This document shows positions 1 through 6,159 of a stretch of 11,527 nt of DNA, piece by piece (the stretch's first letter is position 1; the number at the start of each line of letters is the position of its first letter). This DNA comes from an uncultured Eubacteriales bacterium. Its GTDB lineage: Bacteria; Bacillota; Clostridia; Oscillospirales; UBA644. The DNA lies in NCBI GenBank assembly GCA_934481505.1, contig CAKSPP010000026.1:1-11527 (forward strand), given 5' to 3'. The position numbers and the translations under genes were made by a program. The notes beneath the pieces are model-generated. The model was not told the DNA's origin. It did no database searches and saw nothing but the letters and a program-made list of their open reading frames with translations.

Positions 1-2
1 AC

Positions 3-203
3 GGAAAAACGCTTTGCGTCGTCCCCGGATTTTCTTTTGATCACGAGGGCTTCCGTCTCGGCTACGGCGGCGGATATTACGACCGCTTTCTTTCGACTTT
101 TAACGGATTCTCGGCAGGGCTTTGCCTCTCCGCTTTCATTTCTGAAAAACTGCCGAGAGACGGTTTTGATATTGCGGTAAACGCCGTAATTACAGAGGAG
201 TAA
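3..203 (+). CDS. 5-formyltetrahydrofolate cyclo-ligase, C-terminal part (5' end outside window)
   Basis: Only the last 66 codons are present, and the gene continues upstream of the window. The family (MTHFS/YgfA/YqgN) uses ATP to convert 5-formyl-THF to 5,10-methenyl-THF in the cytoplasm, returning a stored folate to one-carbon metabolism. What shows this is the family's C-terminal signature: PGFSFD, then GFRLGYGGGYYDRFL, the glycine- and tyrosine-rich loop that contributes to nucleotide and folate binding. It is followed by a short hydrophobic strand and the ending VNAVITEE. The TAA stop lies one base before the ATG of the next gene, and the GAGGAG at the end of this gene serves as that gene's ribosome binding site, so the two are very probably co-transcribed and translationally coupled. 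The family call is firm because of the motif; nothing can be said about the missing N-terminal half. Confidence 0.87.
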   Translation, partial: GKTLCVVPGFSFDHEGFRLGYGGGYYDRFLSTFNGFSAGLCLSAFISEKLPRDGFDIAVNAVITEE

Positions 204-204
204 T

Positions 205-1026
205 ATGAAAAAAGTAATAACGATATTCGCGACCTGTGCGGTGTCTCTTATAACGCTCGGAATTCTGAATATCTTCAACATTCCCCATAAAGATATAATC
301 TTTACTTTCGTTTCGGTGCTTATTCTGCTCGGCGGCAGCTTTATTTTGAAAAAACAGACGAAAGACGCGAAAAACGCACGCCGCTTTTTCAAGACGATGC
401 CTCTTCGTATGGGAGACTTCTTTTTCGCGACAGTCACCTCGGTCATTATAATTTCGTCGAGCTTTATACTTAATTATCTCGAAGGTCTTTTCCTCGGTCT
501 TTTCAATATAAAAATGACTCCGTCGGGAATTTTCAAGATGAGCGGAAGCAACGAAATGGTGCTTCTCTGCCTTATCGCGGTAATCCCCGCAATCTTTGAG
601 GAACTGTTTTTCAGAGGGGCTGTTCTCTCGGCTTTGAGCAAAAAGCCAGATATAAGGGCGATGATCTGGTCGGCGGTCTTCTTTACTTTGATGCACGGCT
701 CGCTTTTCAATATCCCGTCAACCCTTGTCGCGGGCTTTGTTTTGGCGGCGGCGTCCTATTGGTCTGGCTCTGTCTATGTCGCAATGCTCGCTCACTTTTT
801 CAATAATGTTCTTACCTTTTTGATTTATATTTATAACGATAACCTTGCCTTTACGGGGCTTGAAACAAAAATAATAATTCTGCTTGTCCCGCTGCTTCTC
901 ATAAACATTTATTTCTTCCTCGGAACTATCTCGAAGAAGATGAGAAAAAGCGGACAGAACCAGGGCAAAATGTATAACGAAGGAGAAAAAATATGGATTC
1001 AGCGTCGCGAAAAAAGAGGAAAATAA
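205..1026 (+). CDS. CPBP-family (CAAX/Abi-like) intramembrane metalloprotease
   Basis: A 273-residue polytopic membrane protein with hydrophobic segments at about residues 5-25, 30-47, 72-92, 117-131, 152-165, 171-210 and 222-240. The three CPBP motifs are all present: the glutamate pair with arginine EELFFRG (E132, E133, R137), the FxxxH motif FTLMH (H164), and the HxxxN motif HFFNN (H197, N201). These residues hold the catalytic metal and water in Rce1-type proteases. The family includes eukaryotic prenyl-protein proteases and bacterial proteins linked to bacteriocin immunity or membrane protein processing; the substrate here cannot be told. The start ATG sits directly behind GAGGAG. The 3' end overlaps the mltG start by 34 bases in another frame, so the charged C-terminal tail (about residues 242-273) partly encodes two proteins. 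The context (folate gene before, mltG after) suggests a housekeeping role, not a bacteriocin cluster. Confidence 0.85.
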   Translation: MKKVITIFATCAVSLITLGILNIFNIPHKDIIFTFVSVLILLGGSFILKKQTKDAKNARRFFKTMPLRMGDFFFATVTSVIIISSSFILNYLEGLFLGLFNIKMTPSGIFKMSGSNEMVLLCLIAVIPAIFEELFFRGAVLSALSKKPDIRAMIWSAVFFTLMHGSLFNIPSTLVAGFVLAAASYWSGSVYVAMLAHFFNNVLTFLIYIYNDNLAFTGLETKIIILLVPLLLINIYFFLGTISKKMRKSGQNQGKMYNEGEKIWIQRREKRGK

Positions 1027-2042
1027 AAAGAATTGTCGGACTTTGCGTCTGCGGAGTTCTTGTTATAGTTTTCGCTCTCGCCGCTTACTTTACCGTTGCG
1101 ATATCGGGCGAAATAAGAGGTAAAAACGTTTCGGAAGAGACGGGCGTAATAACCGTCGAAAAGGGCGACAATACCACCAAAATCGGCGATAAATTAAAGG
1201 AAGCGGGAATTATAAAATATCCGACCGCATTCCGTTTTTACGCAAAATTCACGGGCTGCGACACCAATATCCAGCTCGGAGCTTTTGAATTCAAAAAAGG
1301 CGAAAGCTACGAAAATATTTTTGCCGACTTAAACAAGAGCCAATACAGGGAAAGCGTAAGCCTTACTTTCCCCGAGGGCTACCGCGTTTCGCAGATTGTC
1401 GATAAGCTCGTCGCCGCCGGTATAGGCACAGAGCAGGGCTTTTACGACGCTATAAACAACGATTTTTATTCTTACGATTACCTGCCCGACGCGGGAACCG
1501 AAAACCGCCTCGAAGGCTTTCTTTATCCCGATACTTACGCGTTTTTCGTCGACGACACCGAGCATAACATAATAAATAAAATGCTCAAACGCTTTGACGA
1601 CGTAATAACCGAAAACAATATAAAAGATAAACTCGGCGATATGTCCCTTTACGAAGCCGTCACCTTGGCGTCGATTATCCAGAAAGAGGGCGGAACCGTC
1701 GGCGATTTCGCGAATATTTCCTCCGTTTTCCATAACAGAATGAAAATCGGAATGAAACTTCAAAGCGACGCTACTATAACCTATGTTCTCAAAAAAGAAG
1801 ACGTCAAAACCGTGCTTTCTTACGCCGATTTGCAGACCGACAGCCCCTATAACACCTATCTGCACGAGGGACTTACCCCGACGCCGATTGCAAACCCCGG
1901 TATCGACGCTCTTATTGCAGCCGTTGAACCCGCACAGACCGAATATTACTATTTCGTCGCAAAACTTGACGGCACGGGCGAATCCGTCTTTTCGAAAACC
2001 TACAAGGAACATGTTAAAAACTCAAAGAAATATTTAGGATAA
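993..2042 (+). CDS. mltG: Endolytic murein transglycosylase MltG (YceG family)
   Basis: MltG is a membrane-anchored lytic transglycosylase that cuts nascent glycan strands near the membrane and is thought to set glycan chain length. The protein has 349 residues, normal for the family. A basic N-terminus (RKKRKIKR) is followed by one membrane helix at about 14-36, then a LysM-like segment (about 52-115) and the YceG catalytic domain. Family landmarks are FPEGYR (126-131), EGFLYPDTYAF (174-184), ASIIQKEGG with the probable catalytic glutamate E232, FHNRM (246-250), LQSDATITYVL (256-266) and the closing block from SPYNTY through GLTPTPIANPG (284-303). The start ATG is placed by AAGGAG seven bases upstream, although it lies inside the protease gene. 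The neighbours match Bacillus yrrL-yrrM-yrrO, where mltG also precedes the tRNA methyltransferase and U32 genes. Confidence 0.93.
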   Translation: MDSASRKKRKIKRIVGLCVCGVLVIVFALAAYFTVAISGEIRGKNVSEETGVITVEKGDNTTKIGDKLKEAGIIKYPTAFRFYAKFTGCDTNIQLGAFEFKKGESYENIFADLNKSQYRESVSLTFPEGYRVSQIVDKLVAAGIGTEQGFYDAINNDFYSYDYLPDAGTENRLEGFLYPDTYAFFVDDTEHNIINKMLKRFDDVITENNIKDKLGDMSLYEAVTLASIIQKEGGTVGDFANISSVFHNRMKIGMKLQSDATITYVLKKEDVKTVLSYADLQTDSPYNTYLHEGLTPTPIANPGIDALIAAVEPAQTEYYYFVAKLDGTGESVFSKTYKEHVKNSKKYLG

Positions 2043-2045
2043 AAA

Positions 2046-2708
2046 ATGGAAAAAGATAAAATAGTCTATCCGTATCTTCTCGATTTTATGCGGAAAACAA
2101 GGCGTGAACGCGACGGCTTTCTCGGCGAAATGGAAAGGGAAGCGAGAAAAGAGGAATATCCGATTTCCGAACCCGAAACCGCCGACCTAATAGATATAAT
2201 CTGCCGTATAAAAAAGCCGCGGCGAATTCTCGAAATAGGAACCTGTATCGGCTTTTCCGCTCTTTTAATGAAAGAGGCGTGCGGCGGCAAAGCGATAATA
2301 CATACTCTCGAAAGAAATCCCGCGATGATAAAACCCGCCCGCGAAAATTTCGAAAAATACGACCCCGAAAAAGCGATAACGATGTTTGAGGGAAGTGCTC
2401 TCGAAACGCTTGAAAAACTTACCGAACCTTACGATTTTATCTTTCTCGACGCCGCAAAAGGGCAGTATCCTTACTTTCTCGAACATATAAAAAGGCTATT
2501 GTCGCCCGACGGAATTCTTATTTCCGACAACGTCTTTTTCGGCGGATATGTCGCAAAGGGCGAACCCGATGTCCGCCGCAACCGAACGATAGTTACAAGG
2601 CTCGGCGAATATCTCGAAAAACTTGAAAACATAAGCGATATGCATACCGTACTGCTCCCGATAAGCGACGGCGTGACTCTTTCTTACAGAATGGTGGATG
2701 AAAATTGA
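2046..2708 (+). CDS. trmR: SAM-dependent O-methyltransferase, probable tRNA 5-hydroxyuridine methyltransferase TrmR
   Basis: A 220-residue class I methyltransferase of the catechol/caffeoyl-CoA O-methyltransferase family. Motif I for S-adenosylmethionine is ILEIGTCIGFS (61-71), the acidic ribose-binding position is in HTLERNP (86-92), and the divalent metal site is given by D135 in FLDAAKGQYP and D161-N162 in SDNVFFGG. In Bacillus subtilis the homologue in the same position after mltG, YrrM/TrmR, methylates 5-hydroxyuridine at tRNA position 34 to 5-methoxyuridine, improving wobble decoding. The neighbouring U32 gene, whose relatives make the 5-hydroxyuridine, supports that assignment over a small-molecule role. 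The ATG lies six bases after AGGA, which overlaps the mltG stop region. The family call is firm; the tRNA substrate is inferred from context. Confidence 0.82.
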   Translation: MEKDKIVYPYLLDFMRKTRRERDGFLGEMEREARKEEYPISEPETADLIDIICRIKKPRRILEIGTCIGFSALLMKEACGGKAIIHTLERNPAMIKPARENFEKYDPEKAITMFEGSALETLEKLTEPYDFIFLDAAKGQYPYFLEHIKRLLSPDGILISDNVFFGGYVAKGEPDVRRNRTIVTRLGEYLEKLENISDMHTVLLPISDGVTLSYRMVDEN

Positions 2709-3940
2709 AAAAGCCCGAACTTCTTTTGCCGGCAGGCGATTTTTCAAGACTTAAATATGCGATAGCCTACGGGGCAGACGCCGTTTATATAGGCGGAGAA
2801 GAGTTTTCGCTCCGCACCGCGTCTTCGAATTTTTCCGAAAAAGAAATGAGAGAAGCCGTTTCATACGCTCACTCCGAAAACGTCAAGGTCTATGTCGCGG
2901 TTAATACAACACCCCATGAAGACGAGATAAAACGCTATCCCGCGTACTTAAAAAGCCTTGCCGCAGCAGGTGTCGACGCTGTTATCGTCGGAGATATCGG
3001 ACTTATCGGGCTTACAAAACACCTTGTCCCCGAAATGAAAATTCATCTGTCGACCCAGGCGAACGCAATAAACTCCGCGGCTCTCTGTATGTGGCATTCT
3101 CTCGGTGTTTCGCGTGTCGTTCTGGCAAGGGAATGTTCCCTTGAAGAAATTACCGAAATAAGAAAGAATATCCCCGAAGACCTTGAAATCGAAGCGTTTG
3201 TCCACGGGGCAATGTGTATGGCTCATTCGGGAAGATGTCTGCTTTCCTCTTTTCTTACCGGAAGAGACGCAAACCGCGGAAACTGTGCCCAGGCTTGCCG
3301 CTGGAAATATTCCGTCTGCGAAGAAACCCGTCCCGGAGAATATTTTCCGCTTGACGAAACCGAAAACGGAACTTATATCTTCAACTCAAAAGACCTCTGC
3401 ATGATAGAGCATATCGACGAGCTTGTCTATGCCGGGATTTCCTCTTTCAAGGTTGAGGGCAGAGTTAAGACCGAATACTATGTTTCCTGCGTCGCGAAAG
3501 CGTACAGGGAAGCGATCGACGATGTTTTTGAAGATTTGTCCCTTTATAAAAGAAAAATCCCGAAATATATGACCGAACTTCTGAAAACAAGCCACAGAGA
3601 TTTTTCGACGGGCTTTTATTACGGACGCCCCGACGCTTCGGGACAGAATTACGAAACTTCGGGATATATAAGAAACTACGAGCTTATCGGAGTGGTCAGA
3701 GGCTACGACTACTCCCGCAGACTCATAGAAATCGAACAACGCAATAAATTTGTGATAGGCGACGAAATCGAAATCACGGAACCCGGCAAAGAACCCGAAA
3801 CGGCGGTCATAACCGAAATGTACGGCGGCGACGGAAAACTTATTTCCGCGGCTCCCCACGCCCAGATGACCGTTTTTCTGCCGTTTCCTCATCCCGTCAG
3901 CCGATACGGATTTATAAGAAGAAAGAAAAATGACCTATAA
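2705..3940 (+). CDS. U32-family protein, probable tRNA U34 hydroxylation protein (TrhP/YrrO-like)
   Basis: This 411-residue protein belongs to family U32, long called collagenase-like peptidases but now known in several cases to act with an iron-sulphur cluster and prephenate in RNA or quinone hydroxylation. It opens with PELLLPAGDFSRLKYAIAYG and the strand GADAVYIGG typical of the barrel start. The U32 signature is at about 164-200, with C171, C178, C194 and C198, plus C232 further on; C171/C178/C194/C232 have the spacing expected of a 4Fe-4S ligand set. Bacillus YrrO (TrhP2) and E. coli YegQ (TrhP) of this size are needed for 5-hydroxyuridine at tRNA U34, and trmR directly upstream would methylate it. 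The start is TTG: the same frame has a TGA two codons earlier, and the TTG overlaps the trmR stop as TTGA, implying translational coupling. Protease activity seems unlikely but is not excluded. Confidence 0.83.
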   Translation: MKKPELLLPAGDFSRLKYAIAYGADAVYIGGEEFSLRTASSNFSEKEMREAVSYAHSENVKVYVAVNTTPHEDEIKRYPAYLKSLAAAGVDAVIVGDIGLIGLTKHLVPEMKIHLSTQANAINSAALCMWHSLGVSRVVLARECSLEEITEIRKNIPEDLEIEAFVHGAMCMAHSGRCLLSSFLTGRDANRGNCAQACRWKYSVCEETRPGEYFPLDETENGTYIFNSKDLCMIEHIDELVYAGISSFKVEGRVKTEYYVSCVAKAYREAIDDVFEDLSLYKRKIPKYMTELLKTSHRDFSTGFYYGRPDASGQNYETSGYIRNYELIGVVRGYDYSRRLIEIEQRNKFVIGDEIEITEPGKEPETAVITEMYGGDGKLISAAPHAQMTVFLPFPHPVSRYGFIRRKKNDL

Positions 3941-5831
3941 AATCATAAACGGCTCCGTTTCTTACGGGGCGGATACCGTGCTCGAAAATATCGATTTTGA
4001 GATACGGGATAAAGAAAAAATCGCGATAGTCGGAAGAAACGGCTGCGGAAAAACCACGCTCTTGAAAGCGATAACAGGCTCCGTTCCTCTCGAAGAGGGA
4101 ACAGGCGACGAGCATTTTAATGTAATCAAGGCAGGCGGCCCGACCGTCGGCTATATGGAACAGATGTATTTTCCGGACGGCGGAGTTTCGATGCTTGACG
4201 AAATTCTGAAAGTCTATGCTCCGATAACCGAAACCGAAGAGAGAATGAATTCTCTTCAAAAACTTCTCGAAACCGACCACAGCGACGAAAATATAAAGAC
4301 ATATTCGAACCTCTGCGAAAAATTCGAACTTCTCGGCGGATATACCTATAAAAAGGAATACCTGACGGCGATAAGAAAATTCGGGTTTACCGACGAAGAT
4401 ATGCAAAAGCCGCTTTCCGAATTTTCGGGAGGACAGAAAACCAAAATAGCCTTTATCAAACTGCTGCTTTCAAAACCCGATATCCTGCTTCTCGACGAGC
4501 CGACAAACCATCTCGATATAACCGCCGTCGAATGGCTCGAAGAATATCTGAAAAACTATAAATCGGCAATGGTGATAGTCTCCCATGACCGAATGTTTCT
4601 CGATAAGATAGTAAATGTCGTCTATGAAATCGAATACGGCGAGACAAAACGCTATCAGGGAAAATATTCCGATTTTGAAAGACAGAAACGGGAAAACTAC
4701 ACAAAACAGCTGAAAGATTACGAAGCCCAGAGAGCGGAAATAGCCCGTCTAATGAAAATAGTCGAACGCTTCCGCTACAAAGCGACAAAAGCGGCGATGG
4801 CTCAGTCGAAACTCAAACAGATCGAGAAAATGAAAACCGTCGATATGCCCGACAGATACGACCTGCGGACGTTTCACGCCGACTTTCAGCCCGAAATCGA
4901 AAGCGTAAAAAAGGTTCTCGACGTAAAAGACCTTGAAATAGGTTATACAAAACCTCTCGCAACCGTGAATTTCGAACTTTTCCGAGGCGAAAAACTCGCA
5001 ATAATCGGCGGCAACGGAATAGGAAAATCGACTTTCGTAAAAACGCTTGTCGGCAAAACCCCGATGCTTTCGGGTCATTTTGAATTCGGCATAAAAACGA
5101 AAATCGGATATTTCGACCAGCAGCTTGCGATGTTCAACGGCTCCGACACCGTTTTCGACGAATTTGCGGGAAAATTCCCGTCAATGACGAATACCGAAGT
5201 CAGAAAGGCCCTCGGTGCGTTTCTTTTTTCGGGCGACGATGTTTTCAAATCTGTCGACAGCCTTTCTGGCGGCGAAAAAGTCAGACTTTCTCTCTGCGAA
5301 ATCTTACGCAGAAAGCCGAATGTCTTAATCCTCGACGAACCGACAAACCATATGGATATCGTCGGCAAAGAAACGCTTGAAAATATGCTTTCCGAATATA
5401 CCGGAACCCTTATTTTCGTGTCTCACGACAGATATTTCGTAAATAAGATTGCAAACAAACTGCTTGTTTTCGACGAAAACGGAGCGAAATTCTATCCGTT
5501 CGGTTTTGCCGAATACGAGGAAATGCGTTCGAAAAACAACGCCCCAGAAGAAAGCGAAAAGGAAAAAACCGAAAAGAAAACGGAGAAAAAAGGATATTAT
5601 TCTCCGCTCAAAGAGCTTTCCAAAAAGAAGAAAAGAGCCGAAAAGCTGGAAACGCTCGTCGAAAATCTCGAAAAAGAGATTTCGGAAATCTCCGAAACTT
5701 TGTCTCTTCCCGAAGTCTGCTCCGACTATGAAAAAGTCGCCGAGTTGCAGGAAAAACTGTTTTCTCTCGAAAAAGAGAGGGACGAAGCGACCGAAGAATG
5801 GCTCATTTTAACCGAAGAACTCGAACAATAG
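3930..5831 (+). CDS. ABC-F family ribosome-associated ATPase (YdiF/Uup-like)
   Basis: A 633-residue soluble protein with two fused ATP-binding domains and no membrane segments, the ABC-F pattern. Domain 1 has Walker A GRNGCGKT (35-42), signature FSGGQ (165-169), Walker B ILLLDE (185-190) and VSHD (217-220). Domain 2 has Walker A GGNGIGKS (360-367), signature LSGGE (445-449), Walker B VLILDE (465-470) and VSHD (497-500). Between them is the charged helical linker (about 242-322) that reaches toward P-site tRNA in this family. A lysine/glutamate-rich C-terminal extension (about 535-633) should form a coiled coil, as in YdiF and Uup. Proteins of this type bind the ribosomal E site and relieve stalling; some give antibiotic resistance, but nothing here points to that. 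The ATG overlaps the end of the U32 gene by 11 bases, and a terminator begins at its stop codon, making it the last gene of the operon. Confidence 0.92.
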   Translation: MTYKIINGSVSYGADTVLENIDFEIRDKEKIAIVGRNGCGKTTLLKAITGSVPLEEGTGDEHFNVIKAGGPTVGYMEQMYFPDGGVSMLDEILKVYAPITETEERMNSLQKLLETDHSDENIKTYSNLCEKFELLGGYTYKKEYLTAIRKFGFTDEDMQKPLSEFSGGQKTKIAFIKLLLSKPDILLLDEPTNHLDITAVEWLEEYLKNYKSAMVIVSHDRMFLDKIVNVVYEIEYGETKRYQGKYSDFERQKRENYTKQLKDYEAQRAEIARLMKIVERFRYKATKAAMAQSKLKQIEKMKTVDMPDRYDLRTFHADFQPEIESVKKVLDVKDLEIGYTKPLATVNFELFRGEKLAIIGGNGIGKSTFVKTLVGKTPMLSGHFEFGIKTKIGYFDQQLAMFNGSDTVFDEFAGKFPSMTNTEVRKALGAFLFSGDDVFKSVDSLSGGEKVRLSLCEILRRKPNVLILDEPTNHMDIVGKETLENMLSEYTGTLIFVSHDRYFVNKIANKLLVFDENGAKFYPFGFAEYEEMRSKNNAPEESEKEKTEKKTEKKGYYSPLKELSKKKKRAEKLETLVENLEKEISEISETLSLPEVCSDYEKVAELQEKLFSLEKERDEATEEWLILTEELEQ

Positions 5832-5870
5832 AAAAGCGGCGATAAGGTCTCGACCTTATAGCCGCTTTTC
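5831..5870. terminator. Shared bidirectional rho-independent terminator
   Basis: The arms GAAAAGCGGC (5831-5840) and GCCGCTTTTC (5861-5870) pair perfectly. After one mismatch (G5841/A5860), ATAAGGT (5842-5848) pairs with ACCTTAT (5853-5859) around the loop CTCG. Because the outer arms carry A-runs and T-runs, transcripts from either side end in a GC stem followed by U residues. It starts on the last base of the ABC-F stop codon and sits two bases past the spoVM stop on the other strand, so it can end both converging transcripts. Confidence 0.92.
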
Positions 5871-5871
5871 C

Positions 5872-5940
5872 TTATATTTTGAAAATGAACCTGAGAAGAC
5901 CCCGTAACCCTGCGGGGGCTTTAAGTACAACTACTTTCAT
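5872..5940 (-). CDS. spoVM: Stage V sporulation protein SpoVM, 22-residue spore-coat anchor peptide
   Basis: A very short gene on the minus strand. The start ATG (5940-5938) has AAGGAG seven bases upstream, and TAA is at 5874-5872. The product begins MKVVVLKAPAGL and continues RGLLRFIFKI. Against Bacillus subtilis SpoVM (26 residues, recalled from memory) K2, I/L6, K7, P9, L12, G14 and R17 fall at the same positions, including the proline and arginine important for function. In Bacillus this amphipathic helix sits on the convex outer forespore membrane and anchors the SpoIVA ATPase that founds the coat; it also interacts with FtsH. Here the C-terminal tail is four residues shorter. It is a single-gene unit, convergent with the ABC-F gene and divergent from hrcA, with a mother-cell-type promoter just upstream. 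The matched positions, ribosome binding site, promoter and terminator together make chance unlikely; the alternative is a fortuitous open frame. Confidence 0.86.
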   Translation of the reverse strand: MKVVVLKAPAGLRGLLRFIFKI

Positions 5941-5968
5941 TCCGCCGCTCCTTTCATCTTTTCTGTTA

Positions 5969-5997
5969 TATTTTATGAAAAACGCCGTCAAAAGGTT
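5969..5997 (-). promoter_or_regulatory. Candidate mother-cell sigma (SigK/SigE-type) promoter of spoVM
   Basis: Read on the minus strand, AACC (5997-5994) is followed after 16 bases by CATAAAATA (5977-5969). This fits the Bacillus SigK pattern mACm, 16-17 bases, CATAnnnTA. The same -10 also differs at one base from the SigE -10 (CATACAnT), but no good SigE -35 is seen. Transcription would start near 5960, giving a leader of about 20 bases that contains the ribosome binding site. A weaker SigA reading (TTGACG, 15 bases, TATAAC) overlaps it. Confidence 0.55.
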
Positions 5998-6019
5998 ATT
6001 TGCGTAAAATCGGATATTT

Positions 6020-6036
6020 GGTCAGAAAAGGTCAGA
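6020..6036 (+). promoter_or_regulatory. Candidate CtsR-type operator (tandem heptad repeat)
   Basis: Two identical heptads GGTCAGA (6020-6026 and 6030-6036) are separated by AAA, giving a 10-base period, one helical turn. The CtsR operator in Firmicutes is a tandem RGTCAAA with the spacer NAN; here the spacing and spacer fit, and each heptad differs at one position (A to G). It lies about 39 bases upstream of the hrcA -35 element. Joint CtsR and HrcA control of the dnaK operon is known in some Firmicutes such as staphylococci. Whether this organism has CtsR cannot be seen here. Confidence 0.45.
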
Positions 6037-6074
6037 TAAGTTGTGAAATTTTTGTAAAACATCATAAAACGGTC

Positions 6075-6101
6075 TTGACAAATCGGTTTTTTAGATATAC
6101 T
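6075..6101 (+). promoter_or_regulatory. Vegetative (SigA-type) promoter of the hrcA-grpE-dnaK-dnaJ operon
   Basis: A perfect -35 TTGACA (6075-6080) is followed by a -10 TATACT (6096-6101) at 15 bases, or by the weaker TACTAT (6098-6103) at the preferred 17 bases. Transcription would begin at about 6108-6111, just before CIRCE, so the operator lies at the very start of the transcript. Confidence 0.8.
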
Positions 6102-6114
6102 ATATATGTAGTTT

Positions 6115-6141
6115 TTAGCACTCAACCGTTTGGAGTGCTAA
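6115..6141 (+). promoter_or_regulatory. CIRCE operator (HrcA binding site)
   Basis: TTAGCACTC (6115-6123), nine bases, GAGTGCTAA (6133-6141): a perfect match to the CIRCE consensus with both arms exact. HrcA binds it as a dimer and blocks transcription at normal temperature; heat stress removes active HrcA, which needs GroEL for folding in Bacillus. It lies between the promoter and the hrcA ribosome binding site. Confidence 0.97.
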
Positions 6142-6159
6142 AAGAGAGGGGCGGTGAAG

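Noticed and set aside
1329..2012. A 227-codon minus-strand frame inside mltG
   Set aside because: It lies wholly inside a gene with clear family motifs, shows no recognisable domain and lacks a ribosome binding site.
5892..5920. CCCCGTA/TGCGGGG hairpin as a second terminator after the ABC-F gene
   Set aside because: It lies inside the spoVM coding sequence and has no T-run after it; the pairing follows from the Ala-Pro-Ala-Gly and Arg-Gly codons.
6154..6159. GTG at 6154 as the hrcA start
   Set aside because: It is only two bases from the AGGGG site; the ATG at 6160 is eight bases away and fits better.
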